From the NCBI GenBank assembly GCA_014706295.1, contig JACSVZ010000007.1, positions 37,369,133 through 37,433,132 of the forward strand: a stretch of DNA of 64,000 nt, given 5' to 3'. The position numbers and the translations under genes were made by a program. Below the pieces are notes generated by a model. The model was not told the origin of the DNA, searched no databases, and worked only from the letters and a program-made list of their open reading frames with translations. Origin of the DNA: Lycocorax pyrrhopterus obiensis (lineage: Eukaryota > Chordata > Aves > Passeriformes > Paradisaeidae). Of this stretch, positions 35,801 through 47,110 are shown one piece after another (position 1 is the first letter of the stretch; each line of letters starts with the position of its first letter).

Positions 35801-38800
35801 TTTCCTAGGGAGTATGTGTCTTCGAACAAGCTAGTGGGGGGGAAGAACATCTTAACATTGTTTTGAGGGCTTACAGATTTATTTGAAGTGTTTTCCCTCA
35901 TACCACTGGATTTTCTAAAATTTGTGTTACTTCTTGTGGTCCAGAGATTTTCTCTTTTCTTTGAGAGAAAGGCAGGAGACTCCCCACACTTGCCTAACCC
36001 ATGTATGCTTCCTGTTCCTAAACAAGGTCTGTTTTAAAAATACAAACTTCTGGTTACTTTTTCTGAAAAGTGTTAGCTTATGACTTTCTAATGATTCTTG
36101 TAAGTACTTTTTACTTTTAGGGACTATTTTTTCCCCCCAAATGAATATAGAAGAAATGCTATAATGTATTTTTAAAGCCCAGTTTGGCTGCATATTTAGG
36201 AGGAATAAACAGGGTGCGAAACTATCTTATTTAGCCAAACCCACATTCTGTAGATGTAATTTTGGAGTGTTTGTTTGCTGTGTAAATGTTGCAAATATTT
36301 TTTATCTGATTAAGGGGAAGTGCTAAGTGAAGTTCAGGAGCCTGAACTCTCTCCTGCTCAGCAGCAGGCATTTGAGGGTGATGTGAGATGAGTCTGTAGC
36401 TGGTCAGACAGGCAAGGATGAGTTTCCACATTGACTTATTTGCTGGATTGGGGAGTCTCTTTTTAGAGGAGGAATTTCCATATAAACGGGCTTTTGTCTG
36501 TGGTACCTTGAGGCCTCTAATAAATTACATTTCAGATAGAGTCAGGAGGTTTTGGGTTCGCACTCCCACGCTTCCCCCTGCAGGATAATGGGCCCCAATG
36601 GCTATTTTGGGGAGTTAGTTTTTGAAACAAGTGTTAAAAGGCTGAGAAAATACACCTCGTAAGCATCTAAGCTTTGAAACCAAAGCTTATTTGATTTGTT
36701 CATGAGTGCCAGCACTACTGGCATCTCTTTTGTATTGCCTTAATATCCTAAGCTTTTAGAAAGCCTGTGAGTTGTGGCTTGTTAGCACTTTTTTATAAAT
36801 GCATTTCTTATTAACACACACAGTGCTACTTCACTTTTGGCTTAATTTCTTGACACTGTAAATAAACCTGTTTGTGTAAAGCAGTTTTCTTTGCCTATTG
36901 GTAACACATCCAAAAAGTTATTCCTCTAGAGAAAGAAATGACAGGGCTGTTTGATGCTGAATACCTTCTTCCCTGTAGGGTTAATATAGGAAATTGTAGT
37001 CACTGTCTCAGTGAATTGTTGATTTTGTTACCCTGATGGGCTATTCATTTACATTAAAACAAAATGAAACTGCTGATAAAATGCCTGTTAATTATTTAGA
37101 GCTTGCAGCTCGTGAACATTGAAAACAGTACACCCTAGAGTAATTTATCTAAAATACTTCAATTTATAGATCTTTGAAATATGTTTTTCTAAGGAAGTAA
37201 TAGTATTTAAGATGTTTGAACAAGCTCTTTGCTGTTGATATGGATTGCTTTCCACTGCCTGACAAGGTCTGCCATTTTCACAAAGAATATGACTCAGACG
37301 AGTTACGTATTTTTCCCCATCCGTGCCTGTCTACAGAATCCTAAGTATGAATCTGCAGTAGCAGGTGACAGGAGGGAAGAGAGATGACATACCAGTATTT
37401 GCCTGGAATGACCTCATGCCAGGAAGCAATAGGAATTTGTTTGGCATGGCAAAAATATAAGCAGAGTTGCCTTTTTAGGGAAGGCAGATGGGTCAGGCAA
37501 ATCAGGGGATGTTTTATAGCTGATAAATGCGACTGGCATGTGAAAGGAAATAAAACATTATACTGTCAGAAATAAAATGGAAAATGTATCTTTCCCACTT
37601 CTGCCAGAAATGTGCAGCCACATGACCTGGGGTGCCTGGCACCCTGGCGATGTGTTGGTCTTGGTGCTTCAAAGAGGTGACGGGACTCAGCAGAGTGTCA
37701 GGAGCCCTCATGTATGACACAATTTCTGCAATTTAGGGAAACAACTGAAAATGTGTTTACAAGTGAATAGTTGAAAACAGTTGATACAGAATGTTCCTTG
37801 AGGAATGGGATGTCTCAGTTCTTGGTCAGTCTGTTTCACATCAGATAATGTGCCATCCCAAGGTGGTCCTTTATTAAAGGTAGCATTTTAGCTGTCTTTA
37901 CCACAGGAGCTGAAGCTGAGTGCAATACCAAGATTATAATCTCTCCAAAGTACTTCTCCTCACACTTGGGCGATACCAAGTGTCAGGAAAATTTTGAATA
38001 CCTTGCTGAATTATTGTACCTGAGCTTAATATGCAGTAACTTGAAGTTTCATTCTATTCCAGTCATTTTTTTTTCTATAAGACAGGTTTCACATTTCCAT
38101 TTCCAGCACTTTACTACTGTTGGTTCCTCAGATAAAGATGAAAAGATTTATGTACAGGGGCTCCTCGAGGGAACTTCATGCTTTGGCATAAGATTATATC
38201 ATCTTCTTTAAAACAAAATGGTCAATGATAAAGTTGTTCTTTATTTTCTGTTTAGTTTTTAAGAACTGCAGTTACCAGAAAGAAAGATACCAATTGGACA
38301 TAATTTTGGATAGTCAGATTGGAACTCTTCTGACAAGTTGCTGGTCATACCTTGAGAATACAAACCCACAAGCAACATGAAGCTCTTCTTCTTTGTGGAT
38401 ATGAATTTCTTTATTTAACCTTACTGCCATTGGCATGGAAAAAATAATGAACTATGGCAGATAAAATGCAATCCTTAAAATTGAAAACCACGTGAGTTAG
38501 TGGTCATGGTTAAGGATCATGCAAATATACCTGTTGAACCCAGGTTCTGGATGCAGCATGTTCTTATGCTGGGCCTGGAAGAGCCAGCAGCATTCAAACA
38601 GCAGTTTTTGCGTCTTAAGTGAACTCCAGACTCATTCTGTGATTTGCTGTTGAGAAGTCACACCCTGAACTGTGTCAGCATTGAACCTTTAGACCGTAGG
38701 TTTGCATGTCCCTAACACAGGAAGTGACTCACTGAAGTGTTTGTTCTTCGCATTGCTGTCTACTCTCCCTGGGAAAACAGGGATCTGTTTACTCCACAGC

Positions 38801-39276
38801 GTGTTGGTGCTTCTTATCAGACTGTACGATGTCCCTGCCAGGGCTGGCGCTGCTCAGTGTTTGTTACTTGCTGCTGTTCTGTTTGTAGAAGGACAGTTGC
38901 CGAGTGTAATACTTGGGAACTGTGTTCGTGTTCTTCACCTGGAGCAGACGTTGCAGTTTTTACAGGCTCTGATCTCTGCTTTGATTTGCTTTGCATTTGA
39001 GTAATGCTGCATTATTTGCAGGCAAAGCATGACCCTGTGATTGTGAAGTGTTACTGTTCCCAAGGTAAAATCCTGCACTGAGAATGACCCTCTGGAAATG
39101 ACACCTTAACCCTTGTGTCTCTACTGCTTTGGAAGGATCTCTGCATGCGTGCTGGGAGAGTGTGGCAGAGCTGTCCACTCTAGTTAAGGACTTATTTGGG
39201 CCTGTTGGGACACAGAGACAGCTAAGGGCCAACAAAAAGGTACGAGGAAATAGCCTGCCATGTTATATTCGATCAT
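35801..39276. other. Intergenic flank, no gene seen
   Basis: This stretch has no recognisable exon, RNA or transposon. The part at 36440-36700 contains a 9-bp hairpin (36668-36689) beside GC-mixed sequence that could be a conserved non-coding element. The block at 38700-39000 has two long overlapping + strand frames (100 and 87 codons), but neither resembles a known protein. Confidence 0.6.
36668..36689. repeat. 9-bp hairpin (TAAGCTTTG / CAAAGCTTA)
   Basis: TAAGCTTTG at 36668-36676 and CAAAGCTTA at 36681-36689 are perfect inverted copies around AAAC. No function can be assigned. Confidence 0.7.
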
Positions 39277-40170
39277 GACATGGGAGAGAAAATATAATGG
39301 AAGGCTCGTGGCTCAGGAAAAGGACAGGGAGAGATCACTCACTGGTTACAGTAATGGGCAAAACCGACTCAGCCTGGGGAAATTAGTTTAATTTATTACC
39401 AATCAAATCAGCATAGGATGATGAGAAATACACCCAAATCTTAAAAACACTTTTAATTCATCCTTCCCTTCCTCCTGGAGTCAAACTTCACTCCTGAATT
39501 GTTTACCTTATCCCCAGCAGCAACACAGGATGACTGGGAATGGGAGCTCCAGTCAGTTCATCACGTTGTCTCTGTTGCTCTTTCCTCGTAAGGGGGAGGA
39601 CTGCGCACACTCTTCACCTGCTCCAGCAGGAGATGGTCATCCACAAACTTCTCCAAAATGAGTCCTTCCCACAAGCTGCAACTTTCCATGAACTGCTCCA
39701 GTAGGGCTCCCTCCCATGCGGTGTAGTCCATCAGGAGCAGACTGCTCCAGTGTGGATCCTCCATGGCACCACAGGTCCTGCCAGGAGCCTCCTCCAGCAT
39801 GGGCTTCTCATAGGGTCACCTGCTCCTGCACAGAGTCCTCCATGGGTTGCAGGTGGCTCTCTGCTCCACCCTGGAGCTGCAGGGGTACAGCTGCCTCACC
39901 ATGGTCTTCACCACGGGCTGCAGGGGAAACTCTGCTCTGGTGCCTGGAGCATCTCTTGCCCCTCCTTCTTCACTGACCTTGGTGTCTTCAGAGTTGTTCC
40001 TCTCACATATCCTCCTTTCTTCTCTGGCTGCAGTTTGCTTCTGCCCAATAACTCTTTTTTCCCCTTCTTAAATACATTATCCCAGAGATGCTACCAGTGT
40101 TGCTGACAGCTTGGCAATGGCCAGAAGCAGGTCCGTCTTGGAGTCGGTACCTCTGCTGATTTCCAGTGGG
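39277..40170 (-). mobile_element. Solo LTR of an avian endogenous retrovirus, - orientation
   Basis: About 890 bp is recognisable, on the reverse strand, as an LTR family common in bird genomes. On the + strand landmarks run: GGGAGAGAAAATATAATGG, AGGGAGAGATCACTCACTGG, then a reverse-strand AATAAA next to TTGATTGGT (near 39385-39405), then CAGTTCATCACGTTGTCTCT near 39555. GC-rich repeats of 45-48 bp occupy about 39605-39860, followed by CTTCACTGACCTTGGTGTCT near 39970 and GCAGGTCCGTCTTGGAGTCG near 40130. No gag, pol or env sequence flanks it, so it is a solo or truncated LTR. Both ends appear eroded: the expected terminal TG/CA and target-site duplication could not be placed. The exact family name is not certain. 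Confidence 0.8.
39605..39860 (-). repeat. Imperfect 45-48 bp tandem repeats inside the LTR
   Basis: Read on the minus strand, about five diverged units follow each other, each carrying a version of CTGGAGCAGTT and an ATGGGAGG/GTGGGAAGG motif. Because 45 is a multiple of three, the repeat translates as a periodic peptide (WEGALLEQF, then WEGLILEKF 15 residues later) within an open frame at 39561-39800. That frame is very probably a by-product of the repeat rather than a gene. Confidence 0.7.
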
Positions 40171-40352
40171 GATCAACTGCAAAAATAGAAGGAGTACACA
40201 TTTCATTGGTGTCTGCTTAAGTGACTCTAAGCTTTGAATAAACCTTTACTATTCTAATGTGCACTTGTCAAGCATGACTTGGAGCGAAATGTGAAGATGT
40301 TTCTAACGCTTTTATTGGTCTTCAAGTTATTTTGAAAGTGTGTTGTTCATTA

Positions 40353-40371
40353 AAAGAACTTTAAGTTCTTT
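40353..40371. repeat. 19-bp palindrome overlapping a 13-bp direct repeat
   Basis: AAAGAACTT-T-AAGTTCTTT is a perfect palindrome at 40353-40371. TTAAAAGAACTTT occurs at 40350-40362 and again at 40370-40382, so direct and inverted copies interlock. The site is 180 bp outside the LTR edge. Confidence 0.8.
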
Positions 40372-42338
40372 AAAAGAACTTTTCTTTTAAAAAGCAGCAG
40401 TGCTTAATATGTTCAACTAAGAAAGAAAACTCAGAAAATTGTTTATTGATACAGTTCTGTAGTTTCTGATGGGGCATATGAAATGTGTATTTTCTATAAC
40501 CTCTGCTCTCTATCTTAGTTCCAGTAAGATATGAAATAATAGAGCCTGGCATCCATGGAGCAGAAAGGGTCAAATAATTGCAAAGAGGTAGATTTGTTGT
40601 TTGCATAGTAGCATAGGGAAGGTAAGTTGCCTGTATCTCAGAGCCAAGCTCTGAGTAGTGATCTCTCTGCAAATTAGAAATACAATGATTACTAATCCCT
40701 AGTTGTAAAATAGAATTTCACTCCTGTGGTGTGCTGGGGAGAACCAGATCACTTTGTCTCTGTAGAGGGCCAGTTAACAGCTTGACAAGACAGCAGCAGT
40801 GAAGTTTCCTAGCAATAAATGCCAAACTCTTCAAGAGGATTATTTCATTTTGATGAAGATCAATTTTTTTGCCATGACTGTACACAAACTATTTCATTCA
40901 GCCCTTGAAACTGCTGAATTTTAACCTGCAGGATATTTTTCCCACAAGACATCTAAGAATTTATTTTGGCACGTGGTCCAAAAATCATTGACTGACCTCC
41001 AGCCTGAGGTGCACAGCTCTGTGTGTGCATGGGGGAGGCATGCATTGCAGAAGTTGTACTGATTCATCATCTCGCCCAGGAAACCTCTGCCTGGCTCACT
41101 TCAAGCCTTGCTTCCCTGAAGCGAGTTTTGAGCGTTTGTGCTCTTTTAATGAGCTGCATTGGAAGATAGTCTTGTGAAGCAGAGGTTCCACAAGAGCAGA
41201 AATACTGTCAAAGCTCCTTCATCCAGGAGCTTGTATTAACTGCTCATTACCAGTGTTTGTCATTTTGTTTTCTTTAGCTGTTGTTGTGGTGTAATGTCAT
41301 GTGATCTGACGACAGCAGAAGATCACACTGCTTTCAGAGGGTCAGATGCAGCTGAAGTGTATTTCTAGCAGTCAGCTATCATATGCAGCCTGGCATCTCT
41401 TTGTAGGGGACACCCCCTCTGCAGACCGGTCGGGATGCTGGCCCGGTGCCGCCATTCCGGCTCCACGCAAAGTGTGTGTGGGCAGCACCATGGGCCCCTG
41501 CTGGCTCCTCACAGCTGGGGGCAGGGACTGGGGTGGTCCTGCTAAAGGGTCACTCATATGGACTGCAAGACATTGTGTGTATGTTGGTGTTTGTCATATA
41601 CACCCTCACCCAACCCCTTTCCTTGCGTTACAGGGGCTCAAAACACAGAACTTCCTCTTGCAAAGGGAAAATCAGGCTCCTTAATTCACTGCGAGAGCTA
41701 TAAAATGGAGGTGCTTTTCCTAACATTTCTTGGTTGAGAAATTTTCCCAACCAAGTGACCCCCTGGGAGACATTAGACTGTGGGAACGGGGCACAGCCCT
41801 GGGGCTCAGTGGCAGGCTGAGCAAGGCTCATCTCCCAGAGCCCATGGTGAGGGCATGGCCCAGCCCTGCTGCTTCCAGATGGGTTTCATTACTTAATTCT
41901 CTGAAGGTTATAAATCAAATCCAGGTGTTACAGATTCCTTTTGTGTCCTGCCAAGCACTTCCTGCCCCTTCCTTGGAATTGGTGCAAGATGTATGTGTCA
42001 GGTATGGTCTGTCTGGGTGCCACAGTTGATGGAAGGGGAAGGCGGTGACAATTTCAATAGGGAATGAAGTTCTGCATGCAAAGCTGAGTACTGGGAGTAT
42101 GCAGAAATACAGAGATACACAGAAGTCTGTGTGTGTGTTTGCAAACTAACTGCAGGTTTTATTTAAAGAAAAATGTCCCAATAGCTGCGTATTTTTATTA
42201 GGAGGCAAGGAAGAGGGAAAGCAAGAGTGCGAAGTCGTGGTTGTACAGGGAAGCTCTCACACACGTAACTAATGCAATAATTCTCTGAGTTTGAAATCTG
42301 ACCTAGTTACTCCCTTTCAAGGAGAAACATGACTTTTT

Positions 42339-42359
42339 TTCTCACAGTGACTGTGAGAA
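42339..42359. repeat. 21-bp palindrome TTCTCACAGT-G-ACTGTGAGAA
   Basis: Two perfect 10-bp inverted arms flank a single central G. No known factor site is recognised. Confidence 0.75.
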
Positions 42360-43536
42360 TCACCCTTCTTGACATAACTTCCCAAAATGAGACATTTCCT
42401 TTTGTAACTTTAATCTCACTAGTCCATTAGGGGATGAAATAACAGCCTTCACTAATATAAAAGGATGTAAGTGGCTTGGAGGCAGGTTTTTTTACCTGTA
42501 AGGTTCATTCTGCATTGCAAGCACCTTAGAAATCAGAGTTATGCTGTTGAGCTGCTGTGTCATGTAGAGTCACCTTTTTACCATCAGAGTCAAGTCACAG
42601 TGCTAAACTCTTCAGCACAAGCAGTTTTGTGGAGGGGTGACTACCATTGCCTGGTTCTTCTGCTCCATCAACAAGATTGTTTCTTTAAGTGGCTGTAACA
42701 GAATGAAGTTGAACATAGCTGTTTATATCCTGATTATCTTTGATAGGAATAGGATTAAAAAAATCAGATTATATTTTTTAGAAATTTGTTGGAGTGCTTT
42801 TTTGTAGCTAACCACATAAAACATGTAAACTGCATTCACAGAGAGGCAGACACATGAGACATGAGCTCTTTTATTCATAAGAAAAATTTGCCCTCAAAAA
42901 GTCTGTGACTTTCTATTGACTTTTCTTTTGCCTTTCATTATGTAAAAAAAACCCCACCAAAACAAAAACAAGCAACACAACCTCCCTGGTTCTTACTTTT
43001 TCTGCTTTCTTTAAATGACTCAGTTATTGAACAGAGAATATTGAGCTAGGTCTTAAGTTCTAAATAACAGGAGGCTTTGGAGCTGGCAGCAACATTTGGG
43101 TGAAGACTTTCAGAATGTACCAACCCAAGCAGTACAGTCATTTGAGGTAGATTCCATTAATTTAGTTCTTTACCAGAAAATACCTTTTTTTTTTCTTGGC
43201 TTTATCTGCATGACAGATGCCAAGAAATTTATGTTACTTGGTAATTTCATATTTATATGCCTACCCATACAATATGTTAAAATAAGCTTTTTTCAATACG
43301 TTTGTGTTCTTTTAAAATATAGATACATTTTCTTTACATTTTCAAAACAGAATTGGTAATATGAAGGCTTTGATTTTCAAACGGGACTGAATTGCACCTT
43401 ATTTTTTAAGGATTTTTATTCTAAATGTTGGTATATTGTATACCAGGCCATTGTTAAAATTATGTGCATTAATTTAAAATCCTATGACAAAATTAAGTAG
43501 ATGTGCAATTACCTCAGATCTTTTTCTAAGATATGC

Positions 43537-43564
43537 TATATATCCTATAATGACAGGATATATA
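43537..43564. repeat. 10-bp inverted repeat TATATATCCT / AGGATATATA
   Basis: Perfect arms at 43537-43546 and 43555-43564 flank an 8-base spacer, in very AT-rich DNA. Confidence 0.75.
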
Positions 43565-46500
43565 CCATATATAGTTGCTTCTAAATCCAACCAATTGATT
43601 GTGACAATATTTTTGTAACATTCTCTTCTACAAGCTTGCAATTTACATTTCAGGAAATGCTACCATGTACATTTATAACATTATTTTGACACAGCTTATA
43701 TTAATAGTGTGATTTCGAAAAGGAAAAGAGAGTAATCCTCCTCCCCCTTTGTGAAGCACACCTGGTGTGGCTTGGTAAGGTACTGACTAAGAGATCTGCC
43801 TTGTTCTTTTTGTCCAGTTTGGAGATGGCTTGATCAGATGCTTCTGGGGTCTCCCTCTGAGATCTACAAAACAAATAGGTTTGTCACAAATGTTAGCAGC
43901 AGAGACAATGAAACTTCAGCCTGAGAAATCCTCTCTGTTATATTGCTAAAATGAAACACAAGGAGATGGCGCAGATCACGGCTTGGCTTAGGTAATTGTT
44001 ATTCAGAGGGGAAGAATTGGGCTTTAGCCCAATTTTATAATGTTAGAAAAAACCAATACGTGAAAGGGCTGGATTTATCTTGGTCTCCAGTACAACTGCC
44101 TTGAATACAGTTTGTACAAAGATGTAATCTCCATTTGCATCCTGAATACCTGATGCCTGCATATCTTGGAGGTATAATGTTTCTACCGAAAATACCCACG
44201 TACTCAAATTTGGCGTACAAAAGAATCTCTGCTCCAGGGAATGAACAGGTCTGAACTAACTGAATGCCTGTGAAGAGATGTAAACCTGTCTGTAGGAAGG
44301 GATGCAAACTATGCTACCAAAACGGGAAGATTTTTCAACCTGGATCTCTCTGTGCCTGTAATTCCAGCATGCATAGAGCAGTAAGGCGTTTGTGCAGCTA
44401 CTTTTGTGTCAGGACAGAATAGTAGGTGCATTTATTTATGTGTGTGCCTTGTAACGCTCCACCTGCAGTCTCTGTGCTGTCATGCTTACTTTGCATGCAG
44501 GCCTGACTGTGCATCCCTGCTAACTGCGCGCACTCGGGCGTCGCTGGTGTCATTGCCTGCACCCCTGCATGTGGCACAAGTTTCTGCTGTCCCTCACGCT
44601 CCCCCTTTGCAACCCTGAGTTTGTCTCGGGGAACAAAATGTACTTCCAAAAGAGCTGTAAGATCAGAGATACCTTCTTCAGCTGAAATAACTAAATCAAG
44701 GCCAAAACTCACCACTTTTGGAGAGTCCTATTTTCCTATTCCTTTGGATTCTTTTCTTCTCACCACCATTACAACAGCAAGCTCCTGTGGGTTGAATGCT
44801 CAGTTACTCTTTCTGATATGCAAGAGATAGTAAAAGAAGAAATAAGTTTGTGATTTAATATTGTTTTCATAGAACAATTAAGATACTCTTTCTATTAAAA
44901 TGATACTGTAGGTATTGATTCAGCTATCTAGGTATGACTCATAATTTTGATAGAATAGGGGCCTGTCAAGAAATTGGTTTGGAAACTGGGCAGTGGAAAT
45001 CACTTCTAACGAGGAAAGGTCACCTTAAGTGTGTATGAACAAATACTGCCAGATGTTCTTTAAGAACAACAGGGAACAATCCATCACTTCCATTTCAAAG
45101 TTGCTTAGTATGCCCTTATTTTAGTATTTATCTCATGCAAACAATCATCTAAAAATTCTTCTGCTTGTCTTATTGACATAAACACCTTCAACAACACATT
45201 GAAGGTGACTTCTACATCTGGTTGCCTTGTAACTTATTAATAAGCACATACTGTTTAATACATGATTTTTAAAAAAAATTAAGAATTTGTTTGAGATACA
45301 TTTTTTTTTCTTTTCAGACAAGGGAGACAATACCTTTGATTTTTTTTCCCTTTCTATCTGCTGTAGATATGTGTATTTTCTGTCAAGATACCAAGTAGTG
45401 GACAAAACGTTGCAAAGGTCAGGGAAAATATCTTTTCAATACAGTGAGACAGTGAAATGCTGAACAGGGAACCCAATCCTGGAAGGTCACCATTGACTGT
45501 GAATAATTTAAAGACTCAAAACCAGTCCCCAGATTTGCTTTATGATATTGCAATAGAATGATGGCCTTAGCCTGCAGTCATCCAGATTTTTCTGATGTCT
45601 GTTACCAATTTTTTTCCTTTTCCATGCTGAGATGTGATTTCTTAGAGCTTACATTTTCACCTCCTGGATTTGTGTTTCAAGGTTACTTCTTTGTGACTTG
45701 GAGCTTTGATGAGAAAGTTACAGCCTCTGTTTCCAATATGCTTTTATGCATGTTATACCTCCTTATATGCATGGCATCTCTACTAAAGAAATTATAATTA
45801 TCAGGTTGGCAGTCTGTGTATGGCCTCTCAGGGCACATGGATATTTGCTGAGTATTGATTCTTCTGCACAATGTGAATTAATGGAAAATTTCAAATCCTG
45901 AAATCTCTTCTCTAACCTGCTGCTTTACACAGCATTGCAGAGGGAGCATTATCAAAACAGGGATTTGAGTGAGTGTCAGAGGAACTGACATTGTGAGTTC
46001 TAGGTGTATTTGCACAATTTGGGATAATTAAAGCTAAGCAAGAATTGAGAAATGACTGTCAAGTGCAAAACACTTTTATACAGCTTGAAAACAGGTGACT
46101 TCAGACACCATAAGGTTCCTCTCCTGTGACACCTTTCAAACAGCTCTCATAGACTTTAGCTGGCACCAGCTGATGCTATAAAGAGAGCATTCAGTCATCT
46201 CTGGCCTTTTCTGGCTTCATTTCTAGGGGAGAAAGAGGTCAGAGTGGCTAAAATGCAGCCAGTGTGTGTCTCAAAAAGGTGAATATTTTAAAATACATTT
46301 TATATTTCTTAATGTGACTACCTCTCTAAGCAAATGAAAATGAAGGTGAGAGCAAAAAATCAAGAGCTAATATTGACTCAGAGTGATCTTCAGTTCAGTA
46401 CTGCCAAAGCTGAATTGCAAACCATCAGGCTGCATAAAACTCATGATCTGCTTAAGGAGATCTGAAAAACTGGTAAGGCAGACAACCAACCAAACAAAAC

Positions 46501-47090
46501 CCCCTTTTTATTTGCCTGTTGTTTTTGAGACTCTATTTAAAACTGTGTTTACAGGTTTCTGCAACTGTGGAGACTAGAACTGTACTAGTTTGTTTTAGTG
46601 GAAGTCAACATAATAAACTCCCAGAGCTGCAGTATAAAGGGGAAAAAAATAGGAGTATTTTAATGAAATTATGAAAGTTGGCAAAATTTCAAGTTGTGGA
46701 GATGCAGGGCAAAACCCTGTTACTGTTGAATTATTGCTTTGGAACTTAAAGGATTAGTTTTCTGTAGCCCCATTTTAATGCAGCTGCTGTGGCCTTTGGG
46801 TGAATAAGGTTGTAGATAGGGCTAATCAATGAAAGGACATCCTGTGGCAGACAGTGGCTGCAATGTGACCAGCTATAACTATTAAGTGAATGAGGATCTC
46901 AGACAGAATGCCTCTTTGGAGGAGCTCACTTAGCTCCTGAGTTAGATGGACCAGCGGGAAAGGTATGAGTGACTTTGCTGCATGCAAATGTCCTCATGCC
47001 CTCTGTCATTAGATAAACAGAAAATCGCCCTCCTGGGATACCACCCCCTACTGCAAGTGTTTCCTCTTTCAGGAGGCCCAAACCTGCCTT

Positions 47091-47110
47091 GGTGGGGTGG
47101 GTGGTGGGAG
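47091..47110 (+). other. G-rich run with G-quadruplex potential
   Basis: GGTGGGGTGGGTGGTGGGAG has three runs of three or more Gs plus GG steps, with a fourth GGGG at about 47120. It would form at best an imperfect G-quadruplex. No promoter is seen beside it. Confidence 0.4.

Noticed and set aside
36545..36575. GGGTTCGCACTCCC resembling a tRNA T arm
   Set aside because: The T stem does not pair and no D arm, anticodon arm or acceptor stem precedes it.
38702..39004. Two overlapping + strand frames of 100 and 87 codons
   Set aside because: They overlap in different frames in locally GC-richer DNA, resemble no family, and lack splice or promoter context.
39561..39800. 79-codon minus-strand frame with WEG/LLEQF periodicity as a gene
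   Set aside because: It lies wholly inside the LTR and follows from a repeat whose period is a multiple of three.
41380..41560. CpG-containing GC-rich patch as a CpG-island promoter
   Set aside because: It is under 200 bp, has few CpGs, and no first exon or TATA-like context follows.
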